Positions 8,276 through 16,691 of a DNA stretch of 29,482 nt are shown piece by piece. Below the pieces are notes generated by a model that was not told the DNA's origin, did no database searches, and worked only from the letters and a program-made list of their open reading frames with translations. The stretch comes from GYS-P2D sp964489125 (GTDB lineage Bacteria > Bacteroidota > Bacteroidia > Chitinophagales > Saprospiraceae). Location of the stretch: positions 1-29,482 of the forward strand of contig CAZAXY010000033.1 in NCBI GenBank assembly GCA_964489125.1, read 5' to 3'. Within the stretch, counting starts at the first letter, position 1, and each line of letters opens with the position of its first letter. Position numbers and translations under genes: made by a program.

Positions 8276-9415
8276 ATTCACTCTGGTAAAAACATAAAGG
8301 TTCTGATTATACCTGGTTGGTACCCCTCAAAAAGGTCTCCCAATAATGGAGATTTTATCAAGTATCAAGTCGACTTGCTACGCAAAGAAGCTTTTGATAT
8401 GGACATAGTACATGCTGATGTTAGCATACAGAACTTTAATAATGTGATACGAGCTAACACACCAGAATATACCAGGCAACACCATGAGTTTAGTTCTCGA
8501 TACTGGTCTATTCCCAGACGAGGTTATTACGGTATGAACTCTTGGCGCAAAAAATTTTGTCTTGAAGTCTTTAAATATATTGATCGTGTCGGGTATCCTG
8601 ATATAATTCACGCTCATACCTTTCTTGGTGGTTGGGTCGCCATGGAAATAAAAGAACAGTTTAAAATCCCTTATGTCATTACGGAGCACTCGACACAAGT
8701 GTTAGAAAACAAGCTCTCCAAGACTCACGACGATATAGCCTCAGAATCTTATAGATATGCAGACGCTGTCCTTGCTGTAGGACAAAAACTAGCAGATATC
8801 ATCAAGTTGAAATATGAGGTTGAAACACAAGTTGTTCCAAATTTTGTCAACGTGGATCTCTTTAACATTCCGAAGAATAGGTCTACACCTGGTGATGGCT
8901 TTAAATTAATAGCAATCGGTGATCTCATCGAGAGAAAACGTTTTGACAAATTGATAAAAGCCTGTGTCCGCCTTAACATGGATTATCACCTCAGCATTAT
9001 CGGTGATGGACCAGAAAGAGCTTCTCTCGAGAGACTAGCTAACGCTACAAGTGTCAGCGCCACATTCCACGGGCGACAGCCCCAAGAAGAAATCAGTAAA
9101 CTTCTGATGCAATCCCACCTATTAATACACCCAAGCAACTCAGAAACCTTCGGTATTATTCTTATTGAAGCCATGGCAACAGGCATACCCGTAATAAGTT
9201 ATGACAACGGCGGAGCACGAGATATTATAACACCTAAAACTGGAATATTGCTGAAGAAAAAGAGTGATTCTGCTTTGTCTGAGGGAATTGAAAAGATATA
9301 CTATGACTATCAAGCTTACAGGTCTAATGAAATCCGTCAAGTAGTAATAGACCGATTTTCTTCATCTGCAATTGCTCTGCAACTCAATGAAATCTATAGA
9401 TCACTTCTTGCTTAG
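8276..9415 (+). CDS. Family 4 glycosyltransferase (GT-B); no canonical start codon at the conserved N-terminus
   Basis: The conserved GT4 N-terminus (KVLIIPGWYPSKRSPNNGDF) is encoded from 8297, but the frame, open from 8243, has no ATG, GTG or TTG before the TTG at 8375. Starting at 8375 would delete the first beta strand and the glycine-rich loop. I place the start tentatively at an ATT at 8276. The donor-binding half has LIAIGDLIERKRFDKLI, IIGDGPE and the E-x7-E motif in SETFGIILIEAMATGIP. The IHAHTFLGGWVA segment is typical of acceptor-side loops in this family. The product is about 379 residues if complete. It probably transfers a hexose to a surface glycan. The 3' end overlaps the next, convergent GT2 gene by 15 bp. 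Confidence 0.85.
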   Translation: MHSGKNIKVLIIPGWYPSKRSPNNGDFIKYQVDLLRKEAFDMDIVHADVSIQNFNNVIRANTPEYTRQHHEFSSRYWSIPRRGYYGMNSWRKKFCLEVFKYIDRVGYPDIIHAHTFLGGWVAMEIKEQFKIPYVITEHSTQVLENKLSKTHDDIASESYRYADAVLAVGQKLADIIKLKYEVETQVVPNFVNVDLFNIPKNRSTPGDGFKLIAIGDLIERKRFDKLIKACVRLNMDYHLSIIGDGPERASLERLANATSVSATFHGRQPQEEISKLLMQSHLLIHPSNSETFGIILIEAMATGIPVISYDNGGARDIITPKTGILLKKKSDSALSEGIEKIYYDYQAYRSNEIRQVVIDRFSSSAIALQLNEIYRSLLA

Positions 9416-10225
9416 CTTCCATTTCGTATACGCTAATTTTTTATAAAACCTTGACCGCTGATCGGTGGGTGCTTTATAATATTCATAAGCATAAAACATA
9501 CGCTTACGTGCTACTTCTGTTATTGGATAGGGCGGATGGTTCAACCACTTAGCATAAAAACTCACTCTTTCAGAATCCTCTCTCTCATTATTAGGTTCAT
9601 GTACCCTCCTTACCGCAATTGAATCTTGCGTTTTAGCCCGAGCTAAGTTTAGATCATGAGCGAGTCGCCAGATTAAATCTGTGTCTTCCCCGACCATAAG
9701 CTGCTCATCAAACAAGGTGGTACTCAACAGGCTCTCACGACGGATGGTCATGGAGATAATAGAGAAATAGTGCTCCGATTGTTCTGTCAGAAACCCGAAC
9801 AACTGCTCGGGGTTAATGATCATGGGCACCCCCGTTAATAGATCGTTTTCATCTGGATTGAAAGGGCTCTCACTTACTATTGTTCCATAATATCCATCAA
9901 GGTGGTTGTCCCAATCAATCCCATCAAACCTATTCGGCAGATAATAATCGTCAGCATCTAAGAAGGCAATCCATGGTTGTGTGGCAGCCTCTATCCCTAG
10001 GTTTCTGGATGCGCTACGACCCTTATTTATATGATTCTTGTGGCTAAGTTTAACAATTCGATGATCGTTTTCTGCCAAATCATTGATCAGCTCTGGGGAG
10101 TTATCAGTAGAACCGTCATCTATCAGCAGGACCTCTCTAACCTGATCAAACTGTAAGGCAGAAGCAACACTTTCTTCCAGCCATAGCTCACAATTGTACA
10201 CAGGTATGATAACAGATATCCTCAT
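9401..10225 (-). CDS. Family 2 glycosyltransferase
   Basis: 274 residues from ATG at 10225. It is a canonical GT-A domain: MRISVIIPVYN at the N-terminus, LLIDDGSTDNSPELI (about 33-48), KGRSASRNLGIEAA, and the metal-binding FLDADDYY (DxD, about 93). MVGEDTDLIWRLA at about 177 is the acceptor-side motif with the catalytic-base region. No membrane segments. It most likely builds a cell-surface glycan together with the neighbouring GT4 and GT2. The gene is convergent with the GT4 gene (15-bp overlap) and divergent from the GyrI-like gene. Confidence 0.92.
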   Translation of the reverse strand: MRISVIIPVYNCELWLEESVASALQFDQVREVLLIDDGSTDNSPELINDLAENDHRIVKLSHKNHINKGRSASRNLGIEAATQPWIAFLDADDYYLPNRFDGIDWDNHLDGYYGTIVSESPFNPDENDLLTGVPMIINPEQLFGFLTEQSEHYFSIISMTIRRESLLSTTLFDEQLMVGEDTDLIWRLAHDLNLARAKTQDSIAVRRVHEPNNEREDSERVSFYAKWLNHPPYPITEVARKRMFYAYEYYKAPTDQRSRFYKKLAYTKWKLSKK

Positions 10226-10273
10226 CTGATATCAAAATTATAATTTCGCACGATACAGCACAATTTGTAAGAT

Positions 10274-10765
10274 ATGTCTACAGAATCCGCACAAATATTG
10301 GCTTCCTATAAATCTCTTGTTCTTGAAGAATCCTCATTCATTGGATTTTCTACCGAGACGTCCTTAGTGCAAGATCGGACTGCACTAGTGTTTAAACAGC
10401 TTATGATCTGGAGAAAAGGCTCAGTCAAGTACCGGAACCAGCCCGCATATGACATCAAGATATATCCTCAAGGATACTTCACTGCATTCAACCCGAGCAG
10501 GCCTTTTGAGAAGTGGGCAGCGCTAAAACAAGTTGACCAAAGTATAATCGGAGATCTCCAACCCTATACCCTAGAAGGAGGAAGCTATCTTTGCTTTACC
10601 AGTGAAGGCAGAGTCTCTGCTCAGTTTTTTCAAGAGTTATATTCGTCTTGGTTGCCACAATCCCGATATGAGCTAGACTCTCGACCTCATTTTGATAAGA
10701 TTTGGCCAGAGCCTGCTCAGCGAGGAAGAGTCCTCAAAGAGGAAATTTATATACCTGTTAAATGA
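10274..10765 (+). CDS. GyrI-like / AraC-type effector-binding domain protein, stand-alone
   Basis: 163 residues from ATG at 10274. Motifs typical of GyrI-like small-molecule-binding domains are an EGGSYLCFTSEG strand (about 101), FFQELYSSWLPQSRYELDSR (about 117), PHFDKIW and the terminal EEIYIPVK strand. No DNA-binding helix-turn-helix is attached, so this is a ligand-binding module alone. Such proteins bind small hydrophobic or cationic ligands, bind gyrase, or act as hydrolases; none can be assigned here. The stop codon overlaps the start of the following GT2 gene (ATGA at 10762), so the two are probably translationally coupled. It could be a chaperone-like or regulatory partner of that enzyme, which is inference only. 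Confidence 0.8.
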   Translation: MSTESAQILASYKSLVLEESSFIGFSTETSLVQDRTALVFKQLMIWRKGSVKYRNQPAYDIKIYPQGYFTAFNPSRPFEKWAALKQVDQSIIGDLQPYTLEGGSYLCFTSEGRVSAQFFQELYSSWLPQSRYELDSRPHFDKIWPEPAQRGRVLKEEIYIPVK

Positions 10766-11673
10766 TCAAGTTGTCACTGATCATATGTACCTATAATAGG
10801 GTTGAGTTGCTCAGAGACTGCATATCCTCAATCCAACAAGCGCTTTATTCTATTCCTTCCGAGGTCTATGAAGTCCTAGTTGTCAATAATCATCCAGATA
10901 CTCAACAGCAATTAACTTCAGACTTAGCCGATCTCACAGATGTCAAGATTATTGTTGAGCCTACTGCGGGGCTCAGTGTAGCTAGAAATACTGGAGTCCA
11001 TAATGCTTCTGGTCTCTGGCTCGGGTTCCTCGATGACGACGCTATTGTTCCCAAAGATTTCGTCAATAGAGCATTGGAGATTATAGATCTCAAGGACTTT
11101 GATTGTTTCGGGGGCGGAATCGACTCTTGGTGGAAATATCCTAAACCACGTTGGATGAGTCCGGACTATGGCTCCAAACCAACTCTTCGTGATGATGTTG
11201 GCTTGCTCAAGGAAAATGAATATAACTGGGGCAGTAACATCTTTATCAAATCAGATGCTTTGGCCGAGATTGGCGGATTTCCAAGCAATATCGGCATGAA
11301 AGGGAAACACATCGGCTATGCCGCCGAAAATATAGTTCAAGACAAAATGAGAGCACATGGATATCTCATTGGATATGATCCTAAGTTGTCCATCTTACAT
11401 CTCGTCATGAAACAAAAACTTTCGCTATCCTGGCAACTACGTGCCGCCTATGCAACTGCAAGAGATGGCTACTCTATCTATCCAAAAGATTACCAAGCAT
11501 TGGGCATGCTCAAGACGATAAGGCGCATGGTAGGTGGTCCTATCAAAGGTATATTCCATTTGTTTCAACCGGAATACTATTGGGAAAACTGGATCCTTGA
11601 TGCAATCACCCCATGGGCTCAATTAATCGGTAAAATCCGTGCACACTATAAAGCTATTCTGCAGTCATCTTGA
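10762..11673 (+). CDS. Family 2 glycosyltransferase
   Basis: 303 residues. ATG at 10762 overlaps the upstream stop by 4 bp (ATGA). The N-terminus is LSLIICTYNRVELLRDCI, followed by GLSVARNTGVHNASG (about 73) and the metal-binding FLDDDA (about 91). NWGSNIFIKSDALAEIGGF (about 155-173) and the AENIVQDKM acceptor-side motif follow. The C-terminal 80 residues are a helical extension with an amphipathic segment that may touch the membrane. This WMSPDYG/WGSN arrangement is common in Bacteroidota GT2 enzymes for surface polysaccharides. The 3' end overlaps the convergent PorU2-like gene by 20 bp. Confidence 0.92.
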   Translation: MIKLSLIICTYNRVELLRDCISSIQQALYSIPSEVYEVLVVNNHPDTQQQLTSDLADLTDVKIIVEPTAGLSVARNTGVHNASGLWLGFLDDDAIVPKDFVNRALEIIDLKDFDCFGGGIDSWWKYPKPRWMSPDYGSKPTLRDDVGLLKENEYNWGSNIFIKSDALAEIGGFPSNIGMKGKHIGYAAENIVQDKMRAHGYLIGYDPKLSILHLVMKQKLSLSWQLRAAYATARDGYSIYPKDYQALGMLKTIRRMVGGPIKGIFHLFQPEYYWENWILDAITPWAQLIGKIRAHYKAILQSS

Positions 11674-14600
11674 GCATAGAACCTTTCCATCGTTCTGATC
11701 TCTTCTGAAGGTTGTTGATCACCTCATAGTAGTACATCCCATTGGCAACAGGTTGACCACTCTGATCGAGACCATCCCATTGGTATCGGTTGAGGCCAGT
11801 CTTCAGTGTACCAAAGTCTTCTATATTTGCTCGATGGATCAATTGCCCCCGAGCATTGTAAACGGATAGATGAAACACATCTGGAAGTGTTTCACCTAAG
11901 CTAAACTGAACATTAAGTTCCTCCTGAAATGGTACAGGCCAAATCTTAAATGGTGTTTCTTCAACATCACTTCTTACTTCAAACTGGACTCTATAATCAG
12001 TCGATCCTGCCACATTCCCTGATTTGTCCTTTGCATTTACAATAAGCGTGTAAATGCCTTCAACGGACAAGTTGGGATTGATTAAAAATGATGCAACGTT
12101 ATGATCTAGATTTTCTGCTGGAACAAATGTTACGTCAGGATCTATTTCTGTTATCCGTCGTTCCAGAAATTCAGGATACATCAACCTGATTGCAAAGTCC
12201 TCAGGATTATCCAATAAAACAAAAGAGTCCGGATCTCTCAATGATACAATGATCTGTGGGTTATGCCCCACAGCATCGCCATTAGCAATTGTCCTCCCAT
12301 CGAATGTTACATCCAAAAATGGATTAAACTGATCTGGTCTGATGAACACTTCTGTTTGACCAAAATTGTTCAACACTGATAGCTCATATGGCTCTTGGTT
12401 CGGATTGAGTTCAATAGTCAATCTATACATCCCTCCTAGTCCGTCGGTCTGTATCGTCTCAGAGAAGTTGATCTTGCCATTAGCAGGAATTTCTTCTGCG
12501 CGCTTTATAAATACGGTAGATCGGCCATCCTCATCTGTAAGTCGATATCTCACCAGTATTGGATCGAGCTTTGTCGAACTAATGTTGAGCAAATTGAAAT
12601 CCAATATCAAATCTTCGCCAGCATTAATCGTATCTGATAGGATGAATGGTTCCTCTGCTGAAGTAAATAGCGCAGCATCTGGCAACACCGGGTGCAGCAC
12701 TCTCCAATGATCTAACTGTGATGCTGATCTTTCTGAGTCGGTAATCTCATACTCTAACCTCAAAAATGGATATAACCCTGCATCAACTCCAGATAGGTCA
12801 AGCTCTTGCCTTCCTTCAGCAACTCTGATTAGGGTCTCACTGCCATTAAGCGAAGACCTACCATACATTCTTACTTCTGAAATATCTTCTCCTGCTGTCT
12901 CATCTTCCCAGATCAATCTGTCCCAACTATTGCTTGGACCAATAATAGTGCTGACGACCTGGCCTTCACTCCATGTACTTCGACCAACAGAACTTAGGTC
13001 TATGGTTGCTTCTATCTGATCGGCAATATCCTCTACAACCAAGCCCGTCCCTTTATCAAATATCATGGTGAAAGGAAGCGCACCACGGGTTAACATCTCC
13101 CTCACTCGCTGGGAACCATATGACTCTAATTCCTCTATCAAATTAGTTCCATATATGTCACTATCTCCTAACCAATCATCAATGTTGAGTGTGGTATTCT
13201 CATCAGCGATCATTGTATGCAGAAAGACTCTTGAGCCTTCTGGCATAAAGTCCAACAACTCTATAAGTCCTCTCCTCCCCTCAAGACTATCTGTCTTAAA
13301 TATAAATCCATCAACCGAATGGGGTTCACTGCCAAAGTCTTGACCAGAATTAGAAATGATAACTTGCTCTGGATGCCATGCAAACACCTGTATAGCAGGT
13401 GCCAGCGATCGAGCATTTAGTGACGCCCAAGGTGAGTTATTAACGAATACCCAAAAATCATTAGGGTCTCTAATTTGATTCTTAATTCTGATGTCCCATT
13501 CTCGCTCATCATAGTGGAACATTCGATCAAGATCATCCAGCCTTAATTTATAGAAATCATCCTTCTGCCATTGATAAAAATGACTCTGGCTCCATCCTGG
13601 TTGACTATCCGGAAGAAAAATAAAGGACTGCGTACGCCATCTTCTAGCCTCTTCGAATAGATCAACATCAGCAGTGGCGATCCGCCAGTAATAGACCGTA
13701 CCGGGCTGCAAGTTGAGATTAGGACGCCAGTTAATCTGGCTGCTGTTGTTATCTACTACTTCGGTCGTAAGAATTGGGCTATCAAATAACTCTGTGGTGT
13801 CAATCTGCAACTCATATCGACCGCCAAAGTCAAAGGCGTTATTTATGGCAGCAATCAACTCAACGTCGGGGTCATTGATAATTGCGAAGTCTGCAGGTGA
13901 TACTGGTGAGGCGGACTTGTCGAATACAAAAAAGTCAAAGCCTTCCTGTCCTACATTGTCAAATAGTCTATTGTTGAGCTCCGCATTATCATCTGGCAGC
14001 TCTTCTATCTCGTCGTGGGGATCAATATATATGAAGATCTTATTCTGACCAATGGCGTCGAAGCCAGGATTAGTCATTTCGACTGATACACTCGATCTAA
14101 ATGGCGGAGCCGCAATTGTGGTCATGATTGTGTCTGTCATCCTACCTTCATTATACTCATGAACTAACATGATATCAAGAGGTCCATCTACTGCCCTGCC
14201 CAAATTGATGATGTCATAGTCTATAGTAATTGCCTCGGAGCTGGCTGTTATTACATCAGGATTCACTCTTACTGAGGCGTTATCAACTACATAATCGGGA
14301 CCATCAAAGATTAATGGCCTATAAGCTGGATCTCCATGTAAAGTGAATTGCTGAATAAGGGTCTCTAAAGAAAGTGACTCTCGGTCTGCACGCATCTCGA
14401 GGGCCCGTTGCAATACACTACCTATAGGCTCACCGTACATCTCTTCGCCAATGAGGTCATATAAATCGAGACCCATATTGTACTGCGGGTTGATATATGC
14501 AGTCCCTGATGAAGCAAGGAATATGGTGGCTCCATTATCCTTTTCTAGGACGAAATCTTCGCTAATACCCGTATTGCTGGTATGGATGTTTCCAGAGTGG

Positions 14601-16546
14601 CAACCTAACGACAAGATGATTGGGTTGCGGCCCACATTGTCATATTTAGAAGGGTCTTCTAAGCTGAAATCAAAGGTGCCTACAGCCGAGTGTCCAAAAA
14701 ATGAAATGATGCTTGAACCTCCATTGATTGCTCCAATGATTTGCTCCGACGTGGCCGTCTGAATGGGATCCGACGAGGTCTTTCTAAAGGTCAGCAAGTC
14801 TGCTCCAAATGTTCTATTGCCGATAACGTCTCCCATATCATTTAAGAAATTAAATAGGAGATTTTGGATGTCAGAGGATCCCCCACTTAGGTGGATGATC
14901 TGCTTTTTCCAATTTTGATCTGCGTAGGTCTGAGTCTCTTCTCGTGGTGCTTCATGAGTACTAATCTTATCTAGGTAGTCAGTAATTGCCGATTCTGAGA
15001 CAGCCGACAACCGCCCAATAGGGATCGCTGGGTGGTTTTCTCCCTCTCTAGCTACTAGAAGGTTATCCGAGCCTGGCACACCCCATGTCGGAACAAAAGA
15101 TGTGTCATTACTGTCCTCTCTTATCGCAGTATACTCAAGACTCTTGCCAAGCAGAAATACATATTCCAGTGCTTGATCTCCTTGCATAGCTTCAGCCAGA
15201 AATCGTTTCAGTGCAATGGGATGATGCTCGATACCAAATCCATACTGACATCTCAATTGATTCATATCGATTATCGCAACATCATATCCTCCCCCTTGAG
15301 CTGAACTTCTGTACGCTCCATAGGCCTGAGCCGCATTCATGAGAGCCTCATGAGAAATGATAGTATAAGTATCTGTTATCTGTTCTTCAAATGAAATAGC
15401 TTCAATCTCACCTACGGCAAGCATGTCACTTGGATCTGCTTGATAAAACCATTCCGTTATACTAAATGACGATGGCACTACGTACTGTATACCTTGCCCT
15501 ATTCGCTCAGGAGTCACGATCTGTTTTGCTGTCTTATTGATCAGCAGAGGATTTTGCCCCTCGCCATTAGAAATTTGGATGTGTCTCGGCAAGAGCGAAG
15601 CCTGCTGTGTATAGCTAAGTGCTGCTACCTCCTGAAAATTATATCGTCTCGAATAGGCTAATTCATAAAACCCAATAGTACTTCTCTCGTTCTCATCAGC
15701 TCCAGTCAGGACAGTTATCTCAATTGTATCACCCCTCAATAAGTTAGGATCGATCCGCTCGTTGAACTCAACTACATCGTAGCCATCAGTAGGCCTAATT
15801 CGCAGGAGCTCTCCATTAATCAGTAATGATACGCTGCGGCTAAAAACATTAGTGGCTATGCGAATCCTGATATTAGGATCGATGCCAAAAGGATTTAAAT
15901 CCTCCATTGGAATCCTGAGCACATGCTCATGTCGTAAATCAGATCCATATCCTTCGCCAACATCATAGTCAGAATACCTGATGAAATCACGATTGTTGTA
16001 GGTAGGCTTGATTGCCTGATCCGAAAAGACTTCTGTTACAGTGTGTAGATAGTAATCTTCTAATGGCGGCAACCCATTAATATCTATTCCCGAATCGATC
16101 TCCTCATACCTCAAGCTCGTAAAATCATGTTCCTCAATAGTCAAAAAATAACTACTCCTGTCCGTATATAGGCTGTATAGTAGGTTAAGTTGCTCTTGCT
16201 CTGGTTGATCATAGAGCGCTGCATCTAATCTTCCATCATTTGGTTGACCGATAAAGTATAAATAATCTCCAGGCGCCCATTGCTCATCATTTGTAGTGAA
16301 TAGCTCTATACGTTCTCCAAATGAATAAATGGCCAAGTCTCTTCCTTGGATAGCAGCCGCCTCTATGCCAGCCTGGATGAGCTCCTCATAGCCTATTCTG
16401 TATATGGCGGTACTGTCAATACCAAATTCATAATATGTCTGATCGAAATTATACCAGCCTGTACCATTCTGAGTCTGTCCTTGTAGTCCAATAGACAGCG
16501 CTAACAATGCATACACAACAGATATGTAATAGGGGAACGTTTTCAT
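11654..16546 (-). CDS. C25 gingipain-family / PorU2-like cell-surface protein with type IX secretion C-terminal domain
   Basis: 1630 residues from ATG at 16546 (an in-frame GTG directly upstream at 16549 is less likely). A signal peptide is followed by a beta-rich N-terminal region. The peptidase C25 domain spans about 400-755, with the probable catalytic pair His619 (SFFGHSAVGTFD) and Cys649 (LSLGCHSGN), and ends in FTLHGDPAYRP. About 780 residues of beta-sandwich-like repeats follow. The last 95 residues (FKIWPVPF, YNARGQLI, WDGLDQSGQPVANGMYYYEV) combine FlgD-like and type IX sorting features. PorU is the sortase that cleaves such sorting signals and attaches cargo to lipopolysaccharide. 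Classical PorU is shorter, so this fits the PorU2-like group, and the activity is unproven. It could instead be a secreted C25 protease. Confidence 0.85.
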   Translation of the reverse strand: MKTFPYYISVVYALLALSIGLQGQTQNGTGWYNFDQTYYEFGIDSTAIYRIGYEELIQAGIEAAAIQGRDLAIYSFGERIELFTTNDEQWAPGDYLYFIGQPNDGRLDAALYDQPEQEQLNLLYSLYTDRSSYFLTIEEHDFTSLRYEEIDSGIDINGLPPLEDYYLHTVTEVFSDQAIKPTYNNRDFIRYSDYDVGEGYGSDLRHEHVLRIPMEDLNPFGIDPNIRIRIATNVFSRSVSLLINGELLRIRPTDGYDVVEFNERIDPNLLRGDTIEITVLTGADENERSTIGFYELAYSRRYNFQEVAALSYTQQASLLPRHIQISNGEGQNPLLINKTAKQIVTPERIGQGIQYVVPSSFSITEWFYQADPSDMLAVGEIEAISFEEQITDTYTIISHEALMNAAQAYGAYRSSAQGGGYDVAIIDMNQLRCQYGFGIEHHPIALKRFLAEAMQGDQALEYVFLLGKSLEYTAIREDSNDTSFVPTWGVPGSDNLLVAREGENHPAIPIGRLSAVSESAITDYLDKISTHEAPREETQTYADQNWKKQIIHLSGGSSDIQNLLFNFLNDMGDVIGNRTFGADLLTFRKTSSDPIQTATSEQIIGAINGGSSIISFFGHSAVGTFDFSLEDPSKYDNVGRNPIILSLGCHSGNIHTSNTGISEDFVLEKDNGATIFLASSGTAYINPQYNMGLDLYDLIGEEMYGEPIGSVLQRALEMRADRESLSLETLIQQFTLHGDPAYRPLIFDGPDYVVDNASVRVNPDVITASSEAITIDYDIINLGRAVDGPLDIMLVHEYNEGRMTDTIMTTIAAPPFRSSVSVEMTNPGFDAIGQNKIFIYIDPHDEIEELPDDNAELNNRLFDNVGQEGFDFFVFDKSASPVSPADFAIINDPDVELIAAINNAFDFGGRYELQIDTTELFDSPILTTEVVDNNSSQINWRPNLNLQPGTVYYWRIATADVDLFEEARRWRTQSFIFLPDSQPGWSQSHFYQWQKDDFYKLRLDDLDRMFHYDEREWDIRIKNQIRDPNDFWVFVNNSPWASLNARSLAPAIQVFAWHPEQVIISNSGQDFGSEPHSVDGFIFKTDSLEGRRGLIELLDFMPEGSRVFLHTMIADENTTLNIDDWLGDSDIYGTNLIEELESYGSQRVREMLTRGALPFTMIFDKGTGLVVEDIADQIEATIDLSSVGRSTWSEGQVVSTIIGPSNSWDRLIWEDETAGEDISEVRMYGRSSLNGSETLIRVAEGRQELDLSGVDAGLYPFLRLEYEITDSERSASQLDHWRVLHPVLPDAALFTSAEEPFILSDTINAGEDLILDFNLLNISSTKLDPILVRYRLTDEDGRSTVFIKRAEEIPANGKINFSETIQTDGLGGMYRLTIELNPNQEPYELSVLNNFGQTEVFIRPDQFNPFLDVTFDGRTIANGDAVGHNPQIIVSLRDPDSFVLLDNPEDFAIRLMYPEFLERRITEIDPDVTFVPAENLDHNVASFLINPNLSVEGIYTLIVNAKDKSGNVAGSTDYRVQFEVRSDVEETPFKIWPVPFQEELNVQFSLGETLPDVFHLSVYNARGQLIHRANIEDFGTLKTGLNRYQWDGLDQSGQPVANGMYYYEVINNLQKRSERWKGSMLKMTAE

Positions 16547-16561
16547 CACAAATCTTAAAAA

Positions 16562-16584
16562 AATGACTTAGATCATAAGTCATT
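16562..16584 (-). promoter_or_regulatory. Leader hairpin with T-run upstream of the PorU2-like gene (attenuator or operator candidate)
   Basis: A perfect 9-bp inverted repeat (AATGACTTA / TAAGTCATT) with a 5-base loop. On the transcribed strand the stem runs directly into T's (seven T's in a row counting the last two stem bases) and ends about 15 bases before the ATG. It sits downstream of a TATATTTG promoter element, so it would lie in the messenger leader. It could act as a weak intrinsic terminator, as an operator, or as an RNA structure near the start codon. Confidence 0.5.
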
Positions 16585-16619
16585 CACAGGTATGGCGGTA
16601 TCCTTAGAGGAATACGCAC

Positions 16620-16627
16620 CAAATATA
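16620..16627 (-). promoter_or_regulatory. Bacteroidota-type -7 promoter element (TATATTTG) for the PorU2-like gene
   Basis: A full match to the TAnnTTTG -7 consensus on the minus strand. The -33 position at a 20-base spacer reads TAG rather than TTG, so the upstream box is weak. It would give a leader of roughly 65-70 bases containing the 9-bp hairpin. Confidence 0.5.
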
Positions 16628-16691
16628 CGGTTAACAACATTCAATTACTACCATTAAAAGCATTAATCCAAGGATACTCGGCTATTTTTGA

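Noticed and set aside
12366..14762. Several plus-strand open frames of about 90-115 codons
   Set aside because: They are antisense to the PorU2-like gene and show no family motif or start context.
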